DNA of 64,000 nucleotides from Heliobacterium mobile (GCF_009720735.1 NZ_WNKU01000008.1:1-64000), one strand, 5' to 3'; shown: positions 1-7,459, numbered from the stretch's first letter. Notes: a model not told the origin generated them from the letters alone. Translations and numbers: made by a program.

Positions 1-68
1 CTCTCATCGTTATTGGAGCTTTTTACCCTGCGATTATTGGCGTCGGTTACGCTGGTGACGGTTGTTAG
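1..68 (+). CDS. YjcZ/SscA-like tiny hydrophobic protein, C-terminal part
   Basis: This is the 3' end of a tiny protein cut by the window edge. The first complete codon is at base 3 and the stop TAG is at 66-68. The visible residues are almost identical in DNA to the last half of the intact 42-residue gene at 5884-6012 and end in GYAGDGC. The protein would be one hydrophobic helix with Gly-rich ends. It resembles the tiny YjcZ/SscA-type proteins of spore formers by composition only; the role is not known here. It is the first gene of a two-gene cassette with the gene at 89. Confidence 0.8.
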   Translation, partial: LIVIGAFYPAIIGVGYAGDGC

Positions 69-88
69 TTAAGAGAGGAGGAAGGAAC

Positions 89-217
89 ATGGGTGCATGC
101 GGGTGCGGCACAGGCGGAGGCTATATCGGAAATAGCATTGTTGCCTTGGCTATCTTGATTATCATTATAGCCATCCTAGGCACCGGATTTGGAATGGGCT
201 TCGGTGCAGGTTTCTAA
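89..217 (+). CDS. YjcZ/SscA-like tiny Gly-rich membrane protein
   Basis: A 42-residue protein starting at ATG 89 behind a strong GAGAGGAGGAAGGA ribosome binding site. It has a Gly/Cys-rich start (MGACGCGTGGGY), one very hydrophobic helix (ALAILIIIIAILG) and a GFGMGFGAGF tail. Composition and size match the YjcZ/SscA-like proteins found in Bacillota, some of which act in spore assembly; a sporulation role is inference. It lies 20 bases after the partial gene at 1-68 and is followed directly by a terminator. A second copy with small changes lies at 6033-6155. Confidence 0.8.
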   Translation: MGACGCGTGGGYIGNSIVALAILIIIIAILGTGFGMGFGAGF

Positions 218-233
218 TCGATAAATTTAATTC

Positions 234-272
234 AAGCGTGCGGCAGTAGAAACTGCCCACGCTTTATTATTT
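234..272 (+). terminator. Rho-independent terminator of the small-protein cassette
   Basis: A stem formed by AAGCGTGCGGCAG and CTGCCCACGCTT around a short TAGAAA loop, followed by a T-rich stretch. The same hairpin in slightly changed form closes the second cassette at 6172-6207. Confidence 0.8.
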
Positions 273-412
273 GTCTCCAGTGAGTTAGTTGCAGTACCCT
301 GCTCCCTTTGTTGCTGATGTTCGATTATTTTCAAAATTACGGGCTTAACCTATCATAAAATTACTTTTGTGATGTATACAGTATCTTTGGTAAGTACAGT
401 GAATCAGAATTA

Positions 413-441
413 TAGTTAACCCCAACTCCAAGTGTTATAAT
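413..441 (+). promoter_or_regulatory. Probable extended -10 promoter of the chemoreceptor gene
   Basis: TATAAT at 436-441 preceded by TG at 433-434 makes an extended -10 box. The region 17 bases upstream (TAGTTA at 413-418) is a poor -35. It sits 45 bases before the ATG at 486. Confidence 0.5.
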
Positions 442-485
442 TAGGTTAGAAAAATATTATACGAATATTCCTAGGAGGTTATGTC

Positions 486-1868
486 ATGTTCTGGCATCAA
501 GAAAAGCATTCAACATCAACAGAGAGAATTGATTTAACCCCCATCATTAGTTCCCTTGAGAAAATCTGTGAGGGAGATTATACATTAAGGATTAACTTAC
601 CAAGAGATAACCCTTTAGCCCCGGTTTCCTTATTAATCAACAGGTTAATTGATAAGCATGAATCGCAAATAAGACGCCTTACTATAGACTTAAATAATGT
701 TGTATATGAAGGAGTACATAGTGGGAATTATGTTAATCAGTTATCTAGTCAATTCGAAATTTTAACTAGCAATTTTGAGCAGATTGCAACAGCTGTAACT
801 CAACTTTCTGAGTCCGTAAGTGACTTCGCTCAGACAATTGACTTAACAGCAAATCAGACCGACGATGGGAAAATTTCGATAACCGAAACAAATTCTAGTA
901 TATCGACAGTTATAAATGAAACTTCTAACTCTCAAACGAACTTGGACCTGATTTCAAAAAAAGTAAATGAATTGCATCAATCGACCAGTCGAATAGATAT
1001 TCTGGTATCCTCGGTAAAGTCTATATCAAATAAAACGAATCTATTGGCGTTGAACGCTGCTATAGAAGCAGCCCGGGCCGGTGAATATGGTCGCGGTTTT
1101 GCAGTTGTGGCTGAAGAAATAAGAACTCTTGCCAATCAGTCACAATTATCTGTAGAACAGATAACTAAGCAGTTGGGGTACATACGCTCCGAAGTAGAAA
1201 ACATGAATACATCTTTTCATAATATGAATAAATCTTTTGATCAAAATTCCGGAGCGGTTAACGTGGTAAGTCGAAACGCAACAAGCTTAATTCAAGTTTT
1301 TGAAAATATAGGCCGTTCAATCCAAAACCTCGCTCCTATCGCTCAGGAACAAACTGCCACCTTCGAGGAAATCCAAGCGACAATAAATGATATATCTTTC
1401 CGTACATCCTCTCTTAATGAAATGATGCAGAAAAGCAATGTTAGTCTCCTTGAATTATTGAGTTCAGCAAATGCTGTAAGAACCGAGATAGGAAAAAATA
1501 AAATTCATTTATCGACGAATGAAGTTCTGGATTTAACTAAAACAGACCATCTATTATGGAAAGTGCGTATTTCCTACATGCTTAGAGGTCTTCTTGAATT
1601 AGATGAAAAAAACGTAAGTGACCATAATGCTTGTAAATTAGGTAAGTGGTATAATAGCGATGGTCAAAAATTGTTTTCACATTTTGAATCGTTCAAGCAA
1701 CTTGGCTTATTACATTCCCAATTTCATCAAAAATGTGCTGAGGCAATTCAAATGTACAAAAAAAATAATATTACAGAAACCCAAAAATTAAATTTAGAGT
1801 TAGAAAGATTGTCAACTGACATTTTCAAAATTATGGACGAGCTAAAACAATCAGTCACCGCGAGGTAA
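486..1868 (+). CDS. Soluble methyl-accepting chemotaxis protein with C-terminal CZB domain
   Basis: 460 residues, ATG behind CTAGGAGGTTATGTC. No membrane segment is visible, so it should act in the cytoplasm. The highly conserved chemoreceptor hairpin tip ([17 protein letters not shown]) lies near residues 184-200, where CheA and CheW would dock. The C-terminus (about 350-425) fits the chemoreceptor zinc-binding (CZB) domain: His355, the [11 protein letters not shown] motif at 379-389 with His and Cys, and His410/His414. CZB domains are known to bind zinc and to respond to oxidants such as hypochlorous acid; the ligand here is inferred. Its 3' end overlaps the converging gene at 1855-2226 by 14 bases. 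Confidence 0.92.
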   Translation: MFWHQEKHSTSTERIDLTPIISSLEKICEGDYTLRINLPRDNPLAPVSLLINRLIDKHESQIRRLTIDLNNVVYEGVHSGNYVNQLSSQFEILTSNFEQIATAVTQLSESVSDFAQTIDLTANQTDDGKISITETNSSISTVINETSNSQTNLDLISKKVNELHQSTSRIDILVSSVKSISNKTNLLALNAAIEAARAGEYGRGFAVVAEEIRTLANQSQLSVEQITKQLGYIRSEVENMNTSFHNMNKSFDQNSGAVNVVSRNATSLIQVFENIGRSIQNLAPIAQEQTATFEEIQATINDISFRTSSLNEMMQKSNVSLLELLSSANAVRTEIGKNKIHLSTNEVLDLTKTDHLLWKVRISYMLRGLLELDEKNVSDHNACKLGKWYNSDGQKLFSHFESFKQLGLLHSQFHQKCAEAIQMYKKNNITETQKLNLELERLSTDIFKIMDELKQSVTAR

Positions 1869-2226
1869 TAGCCTCTAAAATTATATTAAACCCGAACCTC
1901 GACAGCCCCCATTCCCGACGAATATATTCATCTCCGTACTTCTTCCGCCACTTAGGAAGCAGTTGAACATGTTGCTCGTACTTCATCCGATCAAACACAT
2001 CGAAAGGCACTAAATCCTCAAATAATGAATAAGTGATCAATGGCCCAGGCTGCCAATAATCTCGCTTGGCCTTCCCAGACATCCGATCAAATGGCATGAC
2101 CATGCTGCCGACACGGCCCAGTCGGGAGGCATGGCCACGGATGCCGGAGGCTGTGGTTTTCTTTTGTTTTACGTCGGTGAAAAATAATCGTTCGATATCA
2201 GTGTCGACTGTGGGCAAGTTACGCAC
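1855..2226 (-). CDS. Hypothetical protein, paralogue of the broken gene at 7081-7447
   Basis: 123 residues from a GTG that abuts the stop codon of the VOC gene upstream (2227-2229), so translation may be coupled. I do not recognise the family. Shared blocks with the copy at 7081-7447 include [22 protein letters not shown] and REWGL, which shows that both are real proteins under past selection. Both copies lie tail to tail with a chemoreceptor gene. There are no membrane segments; the C-terminus is Trp/Arg-rich. Confidence 0.6.
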   Translation of the reverse strand: MRNLPTVDTDIERLFFTDVKQKKTTASGIRGHASRLGRVGSMVMPFDRMSGKAKRDYWQPGPLITYSLFEDLVPFDVFDRMKYEQHVQLLPKWRKKYGDEYIRREWGLSRFGFNIILEAITSR

Positions 2227-2664
2227 TTATTTGATTTCCTCAGACAACTCCAAAATAATCCCCTCTGGCCCACGAACTAAGCATAACTTATACCTTTCTT
2301 TATATTGCTGTATCTCACTAAAGATTTCCGTGCCCTTCTTTTTTAATTTGGCAACAATAGCTTCAATATCGTCAACGGCAAATGCAATATGTCGGATACC
2401 CAGTGTATTTGCAGAGGGTTTTAGAATACCTTGCTCATCCGAGGGCGTATAAAATTTAAATAGCTCTATATTTGCCTGACCATCTGACGTCCTGAAAACT
2501 ACACATTTTGCTTTAACGTTATTAAGTCCAACAACCCTATCCACCCATTCCCCGTCCACTTCTCCTTCCCCTAGCAATTCAAGTCCAAAATCGAGAAAAA
2601 ACGCTTTAGCCGCTGAAAGATCATTTACGACTACACCCACATGATCTATTCGATTGATCTTCAT
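2227..2664 (-). CDS. VOC superfamily protein (glyoxalase / methylmalonyl-CoA epimerase-like)
   Basis: 145 residues from ATG 2664, chosen because AGGAG lies about nine bases upstream and because the conserved fold starts at INRIDHVGVVV. Two beta-alpha-beta-beta-beta modules are visible: the first starts at the metal-ligand type His of IDHVGV, the second at GIRHIAFAVDD, ending at GPEGIILEL. This pattern is that of the vicinal oxygen chelate family, closest in style to methylmalonyl-CoA epimerase and glyoxalase I. The substrate cannot be told. It is the first gene of a two-gene unit with 1855-2226. Confidence 0.85.
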   Translation of the reverse strand: MKINRIDHVGVVVNDLSAAKAFFLDFGLELLGEGEVDGEWVDRVVGLNNVKAKCVVFRTSDGQANIELFKFYTPSDEQGILKPSANTLGIRHIAFAVDDIEAIVAKLKKKGTEIFSEIQQYKERYKLCLVRGPEGIILELSEEIK

Positions 2665-2963
2665 ATCCCACATCTCCTGTGTTCCTGTTTTTTGCAATAC
2701 CCCGAATTCAAATTCTAACATTTGGGCATGATTAGGGTTCCGATTAATCTTTCTTCAATAGGAGGAGCTAACCGACTACTGCGTTTTATTTAATACAAAA
2801 GACTTAAGCCTTCCTGTTGGTTAATAATTTTATTCTTTGACGCCATCAGTCGATTTCCTCCTCCTTCTTCCTAGCGTTTATCTATTGCATTGACTGTTAA
2901 TCAGTTTTTTAACGTTTTTCTAAAGGCCGATATTCAGTTGTTATTACCCCATCTTCCTCGGAC
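2665..2963. other. Intergenic stretch without a recognisable gene
   Basis: AT-rich sequence between the VOC gene and the integrase remnant. I see AGGAGG-like tracts on both strands but no open frame with coding character. Confidence 0.5.
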
Positions 2964-3446
2964 TTAACATCCCTTCGATTTTATCGATGGCGCTTGTTTG
3001 ACGTCGGAGTGGCTATAAGTATCGAGCGTGATTCTGATGCTGCCGTGGCCCAATAATTCCTGCACTACCTTCGGATGAACACCAGCCTCAAGCAACCGAG
3101 TGTCGTAGGTATGCCGTAATCAGTAAAGATTGGTCTTCGGAACTTCCGCTTTGTCTAACAGTCGATGAAACTTGGTGGCCAGGTTTCGCTGAGTAACCAT
3201 CCGGCCCTTCTTTGTTGTCACAACCAGCCCATCGTCCTCATTGTCCTCACCTTCTGCCATCAGCTCGTGTACTGTATAACTTGCCACCTCTTTAACTGCC
3301 TCACCAAATCCTCGGTTATCGGAATTCGCCGGTAACCGTTTTTCGTTTTAGGATCTTGGTTAATTTGGTGGGTCTTGTTTGGGCCGTTTTCGTTTTTGAC
3401 CAGTACAGTCCATTCATACCACAACGGGTCTCAAATCTAACGTGGG
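2964..3446 (-). pseudogene. Tyrosine recombinase (phage-type integrase), C-terminal catalytic remnant
   Basis: Reading the minus strand in pieces gives an integrase catalytic domain. In order: a core strand ending WYEWTVLVKN, then PKTKNGYRRIPITEDL, a frameshift, then LVVTTKKGRMVTQRNL, an in-frame TGA where a Trp is expected just before LRHTYDTRLLEAG, and finally ELLGHGSIRITLDTYSH with the catalytic Tyr. The Arg of LRHTY and the HxxR-type and Tyr positions are those of the tyrosine recombinase family. At least one frameshift and one nonsense mutation and a missing N-terminus make it inactive. A related fragment lies at 5012-5299. Confidence 0.85.
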
Positions 3447-3478
3447 CCATCACAGCGGCCTTAAAGTGGATATGGGGG
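3432..3478. repeat. 47-bp repeat, copy 1 (AAVMA-VRF coding repeat)
   Basis: About 80 percent identical to 4421-4467 in the same orientation. On the minus strand both encode the block KAAVMA-H/Y-VRF. Copy 1 lies next to the integrase remnant. Confidence 0.6.
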
Positions 3479-3553
3479 TTTAGGGGTAATAAAACCAATT
3501 TATTCCAACTGTACATTTGCCGATGTGACAAGTTGTACATCGGCCGTTGGTGA

Positions 3554-3585
3554 TAAAAAAAACAGCCCATAATAATTACGGGCTG
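3554..3585 (-). terminator. Rho-independent terminator of the lectin gene
   Basis: CAGCCC/GGGCTG stem around an AT-rich loop; read on the minus strand it is followed by a run of eight T. It lies 25 bases after the stop of the lectin gene at 3611. Confidence 0.8.
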
Positions 3586-3610
3586 CTTCAGAATCAGAGA
3601 AATATCATCC

Positions 3611-4024
3611 CTAAGCTGGAATAAAGAATCCTATTGCATCTATTAGGCTACCTGCTCTACCATAAAAACCACTTATACGTCCAGAAAATTCTACCGGTTT
3701 ACCACCACCAGTCCCACCCGCATAGAAATGTCTCCCTTTGTTAGTCTCCAGTTCAAGGTGATCTATAACGTTCCCGAACTTTATACTTACAAAATTTATA
3801 TACTCATCTTCAGCTAGGATAATATTTGCCGCGAGACTCCCACCACCACCGCCATGTGTTATATCACGCGTATTTCCGTAAACGTCTTTGAAAGTATATC
3901 GAATTGAATCAATATATGTTCCACTATAGATATCCACCTTAATAAGTTGTACTATTTCGGTTAAATTATCCTCAAAATAACCTCCGCCAGTCCCACCAAA
4001 TAACGGACTTTTCTTGAAAGCCAC
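3611..4024 (-). CDS. Jacalin-like lectin domain protein
   Basis: 137 residues from GTG 4024 behind GAGGAGGAATATAA. The whole protein is one jacalin-type beta-prism: Gly-rich first strand (FGGTGGGYFED), a YIDSIRYTF strand, a HGGGGG loop, the DEYI-FVSIKFG strand, TNKGRHFYAGGTGGG, and the closing sugar-binding loop GFYGRAGSLIDAIGFF. This loop motif GRxGxxIDAIGF is typical of the family, which binds mannose or galactose sugars. No signal peptide is visible, so the protein is either cytosolic or a cargo of another system. It has its own terminator and stands alone between recombinase remnants, which suggests arrival by transfer. Confidence 0.9.
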   Translation of the reverse strand: MAFKKSPLFGGTGGGYFEDNLTEIVQLIKVDIYSGTYIDSIRYTFKDVYGNTRDITHGGGGGSLAANIILAEDEYINFVSIKFGNVIDHLELETNKGRHFYAGGTGGGKPVEFSGRISGFYGRAGSLIDAIGFFIPA

Positions 4025-4123
4025 TTATATTCCTCCTCACCAATATTTGTCGAGAACGATAGATTTTATGCGGCATTATAGTTACATATACATCTATTAT
4101 TTTAAGCTCGATTTTACAATCAA

Positions 4124-4192
4124 AACCGCCCCTCTTCACTGCCTCCAATACGTGTCTTATCCATACGGTTGTGACGGGCGGTTGAGTTTTTT
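4124..4192 (+). terminator. Possible terminator with long loop
   Basis: AACCGCCC at 4124-4131 pairs with GGGCGGTT at 4176-4183, followed by GAGTTTTTT. The loop is 44 bases, so it is a weak candidate. No gene reading into it from the left is evident. Confidence 0.35.
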
Positions 4193-4322
4193 GCTAGACA
4201 TAGCTCACCCTAAAATTCCTCAAAAAAAAATAACGGGAGCTCAACATCCCGGTAGGCAGATGGAAATTTGAAAATGAAGGGATTTTAAGATTATCATACT
4301 CAGAAATTAAAGGACAATTGAC

Positions 4323-4439
4323 TTAATACCTGTTTTTTCTATCATTTTTCTCCATCCAATCCCCCCTCCAGGCCCCCCTACGCCCTTTAGAACGACCTCC
4401 TATACCATCATAACAGCGGTCAAATCGTACGTAAGCCAT
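4323..4439 (-). CDS. Possible 38-residue protein carrying the AAVMA-VRF repeat
   Basis: Open frame from ATG 4439 to TAA 4323. The start MAYVRFDRCYDGIGG is basic and Gly-rich towards its C-terminus (GGRSKGRRGAWRG). The ribosome binding site is poor. The only support is that a diverged copy of the block KAAVMA-VRF occurs at 3432-3478. It may be a small gene of mobile-element origin or just a remnant. Confidence 0.25.
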   Translation of the reverse strand: MAYVRFDRCYDGIGGRSKGRRGAWRGDWMEKNDRKNRY

Positions 4440-4467
4440 TACAGCGGCCTTACAGGGGATATAGGGG
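4421..4467. repeat. 47-bp repeat, copy 2 (AAVMA-VRF coding repeat)
   Basis: Partner of 3432-3478, same orientation, about 80 percent identical over 47 bases with conserved core CATNACAGCGGCCTTA. Confidence 0.6.
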
Positions 4468-4744
4468 TAGTTCCCCTAAGTTAGCATTTACTGTCGCCGA
4501 ACTCCTTACCGTCCTATATAAAGTCATTACATTCAGAGATTTACCAAGTAGTCCAATCTCGTTATTAGAGGTTATTTTTACTTGTTGTATCGTTAGCTCC
4601 CCGTAGGCTACTTGCTTTATGCTATTAACACACCTTGACCAGTGGAGCTATTAATAGCCTTGAACGAACAGGATGGGTAAATTAGAAAAGCTTGGCTATT
4701 TAGAGACTAATTTCAATAATTTACTTCAAAATTCGGAGGAGTTA
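4468..4744. other. Intergenic stretch without a supported gene
   Basis: AT-rich, no terminator or promoter that stands out. A plus-strand open frame begins at 4673 but runs antisense into the methyltransferase fragment and lacks a ribosome binding site. Confidence 0.4.
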
Positions 4745-5011
4745 TTACGTTTTACTCAAGTGAATCTTTGCAAATTCCACCAGTACACATTTTCCAAATT
4801 CTTGTTTTATCGAGTGAGAATCATAAAAAAACATTTTTACCCCTTCCTTTGTCTCGAAATAGTCTTTACCCAGTTGTTTACCCTTTCCATACATTGGAGC
4901 TTCTTTTGAAATAGTAGTAAAAGTCATATATCCGTTTGGTTTTAACTGATTATAGCAATCTTTAATAAACTTATCTCTCTCCCAGATTCCGTTGGCTAAC
5001 CACCTTTCCAT
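4745..5011 (-). pseudogene. SAM-dependent methyltransferase, C-terminal fragment
   Basis: 88 codons with the end of a class I methyltransferase fold: CYNQLKPNGYMTFTTISKEAP (the LKPNG turn before the last strands), then GKQLGKDYFETKEGVKMFFY and a closing strand EFAKIHL. The N-terminal SAM-binding Gly-rich motif is absent; the frame begins inside the fold where integrase-derived sequence is joined. It is therefore a truncated gene and probably dead. Its family resembles thiopurine/tellurite-type small methyltransferases, but I cannot name the substrate. Confidence 0.7.
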
Positions 5012-5299
5012 TTTTGGTCGTTAAGACCAACACGTCATCCACGTACTCTTCTCTCTTACTCGTCCGTTCGATATATTGCAGGACATAAATTCTTTCATTT
5101 GATCTACGGTGAAGACGCTGATTTTCTTGGGAGACGGTTTGGGCTTCCGAACTGTAGGGCTTCGCCCTCTGTTTTGAAAGTTCTTCGGGCGTATTTCGAT
5201 TTTCCTCTAACATCTTGGTCGGTATGGACTTGGGTCACCCAATAAATTTCTATTTTGATATTCCGAGCCTTGTCCAGTCTTATTTTGTGATGATGCCAT
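5012..5299 (-). pseudogene. Tyrosine recombinase, N-terminal and central remnant
   Basis: The minus strand reads, across frame changes, as the start of an integrase. One frame gives an AP2-like arm-binding region (YWVTQVHT, then RRTFKTEGEALQF), another the linker KKISVFTVDQMKEFM that opens the core-binding domain, and a third LVLTTKNGKVVSQRNL. The last block matches LVVTTKKGRMVTQRNL of the remnant at 2964-3446, so the two genes were related. It has lost the catalytic end and is fused to the methyltransferase fragment. An ATG at 5299 would have been its start, directly after the hairpin repeat at 5297-5408. Confidence 0.7.
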
Positions 5300-5408
5300 A
5301 ATAAAACACCTGCTCCTTTCGCCGTTTCAGATCGACTGATTTTCGTGGAGGCAGGTGTATGTTATCTCTAGTTTGGGTGGGAAGAGAAGTTTAATTTTAG
5401 AGTTGGGC
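5297..5408 (-). repeat. Hairpin repeat, copy R1 (leader of recombinase remnant)
   Basis: Inverted arms ACACCTGC (5306-5313) and GCAGGTGT (5351-5358) are separated by 37 bases. Read on the minus strand, the second arm includes AGGTG placed seven bases before an ATG at 5299, so folding would hide a ribosome binding site. Copies R2 (6228-6300) and R3 (12055-12165) share the arms, the spacing and a TAAC-TACACCTGCCTCC upstream block. Confidence 0.75.
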
Positions 5409-5449
5409 ATACTTATATTAATCTAAACGACTAGAGGAAAGGAAGGAAT

Positions 5450-5671
5450 ATGATTCGCTCAAAAGCCCTCATTATCATAATTTTTTTGTTTGCCATAGCT
5501 GCCGTTCGAGCGAGAATTACGCACTTTGCATGTCCAAACTGTGGTCAGTCGTTTAAGCTAACTTTCTGGAAATATATTTTTTCGCTCCATGCAGGATTTC
5601 GTCGCTACGTGAAATGCCCCAACTGTAATAAAAGATCATTACCTATACAGGATAAAATCCATAACAGCTAG
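5450..5671 (+). CDS. Small membrane-anchored zinc-ribbon protein
   Basis: 73 residues, ATG behind GAGGAAAGGAAGGAAT. An N-terminal hydrophobic helix (ALIIIIFLFAIAAV) is followed by a zinc-ribbon: CPNCGQSF near residue 28 and CPNCNK near residue 60. The four Cys would bind one zinc ion. The function is unknown; such proteins are often small envelope or ribosome-associated factors. It stands alone and is followed after about 100 bases by a terminator. Confidence 0.75.
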   Translation: MIRSKALIIIIFLFAIAAVRARITHFACPNCGQSFKLTFWKYIFSLHAGFRRYVKCPNCNKRSLPIQDKIHNS

Positions 5672-5774
5672 ATTCCTTATAAAAGAACTCACAAATGGGT
5701 GAATTTTTCATAAAGTAATAATGGGTACCGAGAATCGTTATATGATGATCAAAATAGCCAAAGCTCCAATGCTT

Positions 5775-5807
5775 AACCGTTGGGAATGAATTCCCGGCGG
5801 TTTTTTG
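5775..5807 (+). terminator. Rho-independent terminator
   Basis: AACCG-T-TGGGAAT pairs with ATTCCCG-GCGGTT, followed by TTTTTT. It closes the transcript of the zinc-ribbon gene. Confidence 0.8.
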
Positions 5808-5883
5808 TTCACATGGAATATATTTCCACCATAAACTGGTATTGTAAGTAAGCCTTCATTTAAATTTGAAAGGAGGAGTTCCC

Positions 5884-6012
5884 ATGGGTGCTGCTTTTGC
5901 TGGTGGTTATGTGGGGTTCCCGACTGTAGTGGGACTTATTATTACTCTCATCGTTATTGGAGCTTTTTACCCTGCGATTATTGGCGTCGGTTACGCTGGT
6001 GACGGTTGTTAG
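5884..6012 (+). CDS. YjcZ/SscA-like tiny hydrophobic protein, intact copy
   Basis: 42 residues, ATG behind GAAAGGAGGAGTTCCC. A Gly-rich start (MGAAFAGGYVGF), one hydrophobic helix around LIITLIVIGAFY, and the tail GYAGDGC. The last 68 bases are the same as bases 1-68 of the window, so this is the repeated first gene of the two-gene cassette. The role is unknown; a spore-related function is only suggested by the size and composition. Confidence 0.85.
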   Translation: MGAAFAGGYVGFPTVVGLIITLIVIGAFYPAIIGVGYAGDGC

Positions 6013-6032
6013 TTAAGAGAGGAGGAAGGAAC

Positions 6033-6155
6033 ATGGGTGCATGTGGTGGCATGACCGGTGGCTATATCGGAAATAGCATCGTAGCTTTGGCTATCTTGAT
6101 TATCATTATAGCCATCCTCGGCACCGGTTTTGGTATGGGTTTTGGTGCTTACTAA
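6033..6155 (+). CDS. YjcZ/SscA-like tiny Gly-rich membrane protein, copy 2
   Basis: 40 residues, ATG behind GAGAGGAGGAAGGA, 20 bases after the previous gene. It differs from the copy at 89-217 in the start (MGACGGMTGGY for MGACGCGTGGGY) and in a shorter tail (GFGAY). The hydrophobic core is identical. Most DNA changes are silent third positions, which points to selection on the protein after duplication. Confidence 0.85.
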   Translation: MGACGGMTGGYIGNSIVALAILIIIIAILGTGFGMGFGAY

Positions 6156-6171
6156 TCGACAAACTTACTTC

Positions 6172-6207
6172 AAGCGTGCGGCGGTGGAAACTGCGCACGC
6201 TTTTTAT
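6172..6207 (+). terminator. Rho-independent terminator of second cassette
   Basis: AAGCGTGCG (6172-6180) pairs with CGCACGCTT (6194-6202), followed by T-rich sequence. Confidence 0.85.
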
Positions 6208-6227
6208 ATTTCTTGATCGGGCATAGG

Positions 6228-6300
6228 TCATAAAGAAACACCTGCTTCTCTCGATGTTCAAGATTGACTGATTACAAGGGAGGCAGGTGTAGGTTATCTA
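6228..6300 (-). repeat. Hairpin repeat, copy R2
   Basis: Arms ACACCTGC (6238-6245) and GCAGGTGT (6283-6290), 37 bases apart as in R1. On the minus strand it again ends in an ATG (6231-6229) followed by ACC, but no gene follows; the terminator of the second cassette lies there instead. Confidence 0.75.
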
Positions 6301-6470
6301 GGAAAGGAGCATTAGTATAGTAAGTATTTACGAGAAAATATTACAGAAAGATGCAAAGATATTTAGATAAACAAGAGAATTAAATTCATATCAGTTTTTG
6401 TGTATTGTTTTTGAACATTACGCTTAATGGTGATATTATGAAATAAATAAAATTAAATGGTGTTGGTAAT

Positions 6471-7078
6471 GTGACAAGCCAAGGAAAAGATTCCAATATC
6501 GACGATTTGTTAAAAGCGTTCCAAACGACTCTGCCCTATTTCCAAAAAGTTCTCCCGCTCGATGGCATGTTAGCAGTCACAGATAAAGAAAAGTTTCTTT
6601 ATTACCTATCAGGGAAGGAAATCGACACAAAAATCACGGCGGGCAATCGATTACCTCCATCAGGTGGTGTGAGTCGATGCTTAGATACAGGTGAAAAAAT
6701 CATACTTTTAGTTCCGAAGGAAGTTTACGGAATACCTGTTAAATCAACTACTGTACCAATTACTTATGAAAATGGAAATGTCATCGGTGCGGGCTCAACG
6801 CTTCAATTGAAGCGGCACGGGTAGATGACCTAGGAAAAGGATTTGCAGTTGTTGCTGAGGAAATTCGCAAGATGGCAAACGAAAGCGAAAAATCCGTTAA
6901 AGAGATTGACAATATACTTTCGGAAATTAAGAAATCTATGCTTTTAATTAGTGAAAAGGTTAATAATACTGCTGCTTTAGGAGAACGACAAGCGGCCGCA
7001 ACACAAGAAATATCGGCGTCAATGGAGCAATTAGCTTCATCGGCCACAGAAATCGAAAAAGTTGCTGAGATTATCTAA
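6471..7078 (+). pseudogene. Chemoreceptor gene broken by internal deletion and frameshift
   Basis: The first part (from GTG 6471) encodes a soluble sensor of the kind seen before chemoreceptor domains (FQKVLPLDGMLAVTDKEKF, later IGNVIGAG-type end). At about 6790 the frame changes and [29 protein letters not shown] follows, which is the chemoreceptor tip. Roughly a hundred codons that should lie between are missing, and the Gly of ARAGE is changed. The end at EKVAEII is short as well. An intact relative with the same tip is the gene at 57375. Confidence 0.85.
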
Positions 7079-7080
7079 CG

Positions 7081-7447
7081 TTGGTAATTCCGGCTTTATC
7101 GATTCCAAGGCCTCAATAATAACCTCCCATCTATACTTTGTCAGCCCCCATTCCCGTCAAATATAATTTTCGCCATACTTCTCCTGCCATTTAGGCAGCA
7201 GTTGGACATATTGCACGTACTTCATCCGATCAAACTCATCAAATGGAACCCTGATCAACAGACCTGGCCGCCGGTAATCTCGCTTGCCCTTCACCGACAT
7301 TCGATCTGACGGCATAACCATGCTGCCGACACGGCTCAGTCGGGAGGCACGTCCACTAATGCCGGAGGCTGTGGTTTTCATTAATTTTACGTCTGTGGAA
7401 AACATATGTTCGATGTCCAAAAGCGACCAATCGGCTTTTTGTGTCAA
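7081..7447 (-). pseudogene. Paralogue of 1855-2226 with premature stop
   Basis: From a TTG at 7447 the frame runs to TGA at 7157-7159. The matching position in the intact copy is an Arg codon (YIRREWGL versus YI-stop-REWGL). Past the stop, homology goes on as REWGLTKYRWEVIIEALES to about 7081. One base change (CGA to TGA) is enough to explain the stop. Like the intact copy it converges on a chemoreceptor gene, here also dead. Confidence 0.75.
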
Positions 7448-7459
7448 AAAGACAACTTC

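Noticed and set aside
4673-4909. Plus-strand open frame of 78 codons
   Set aside because: No ribosome binding site, and its second half is antisense to the methyltransferase fragment, which has clear family motifs.
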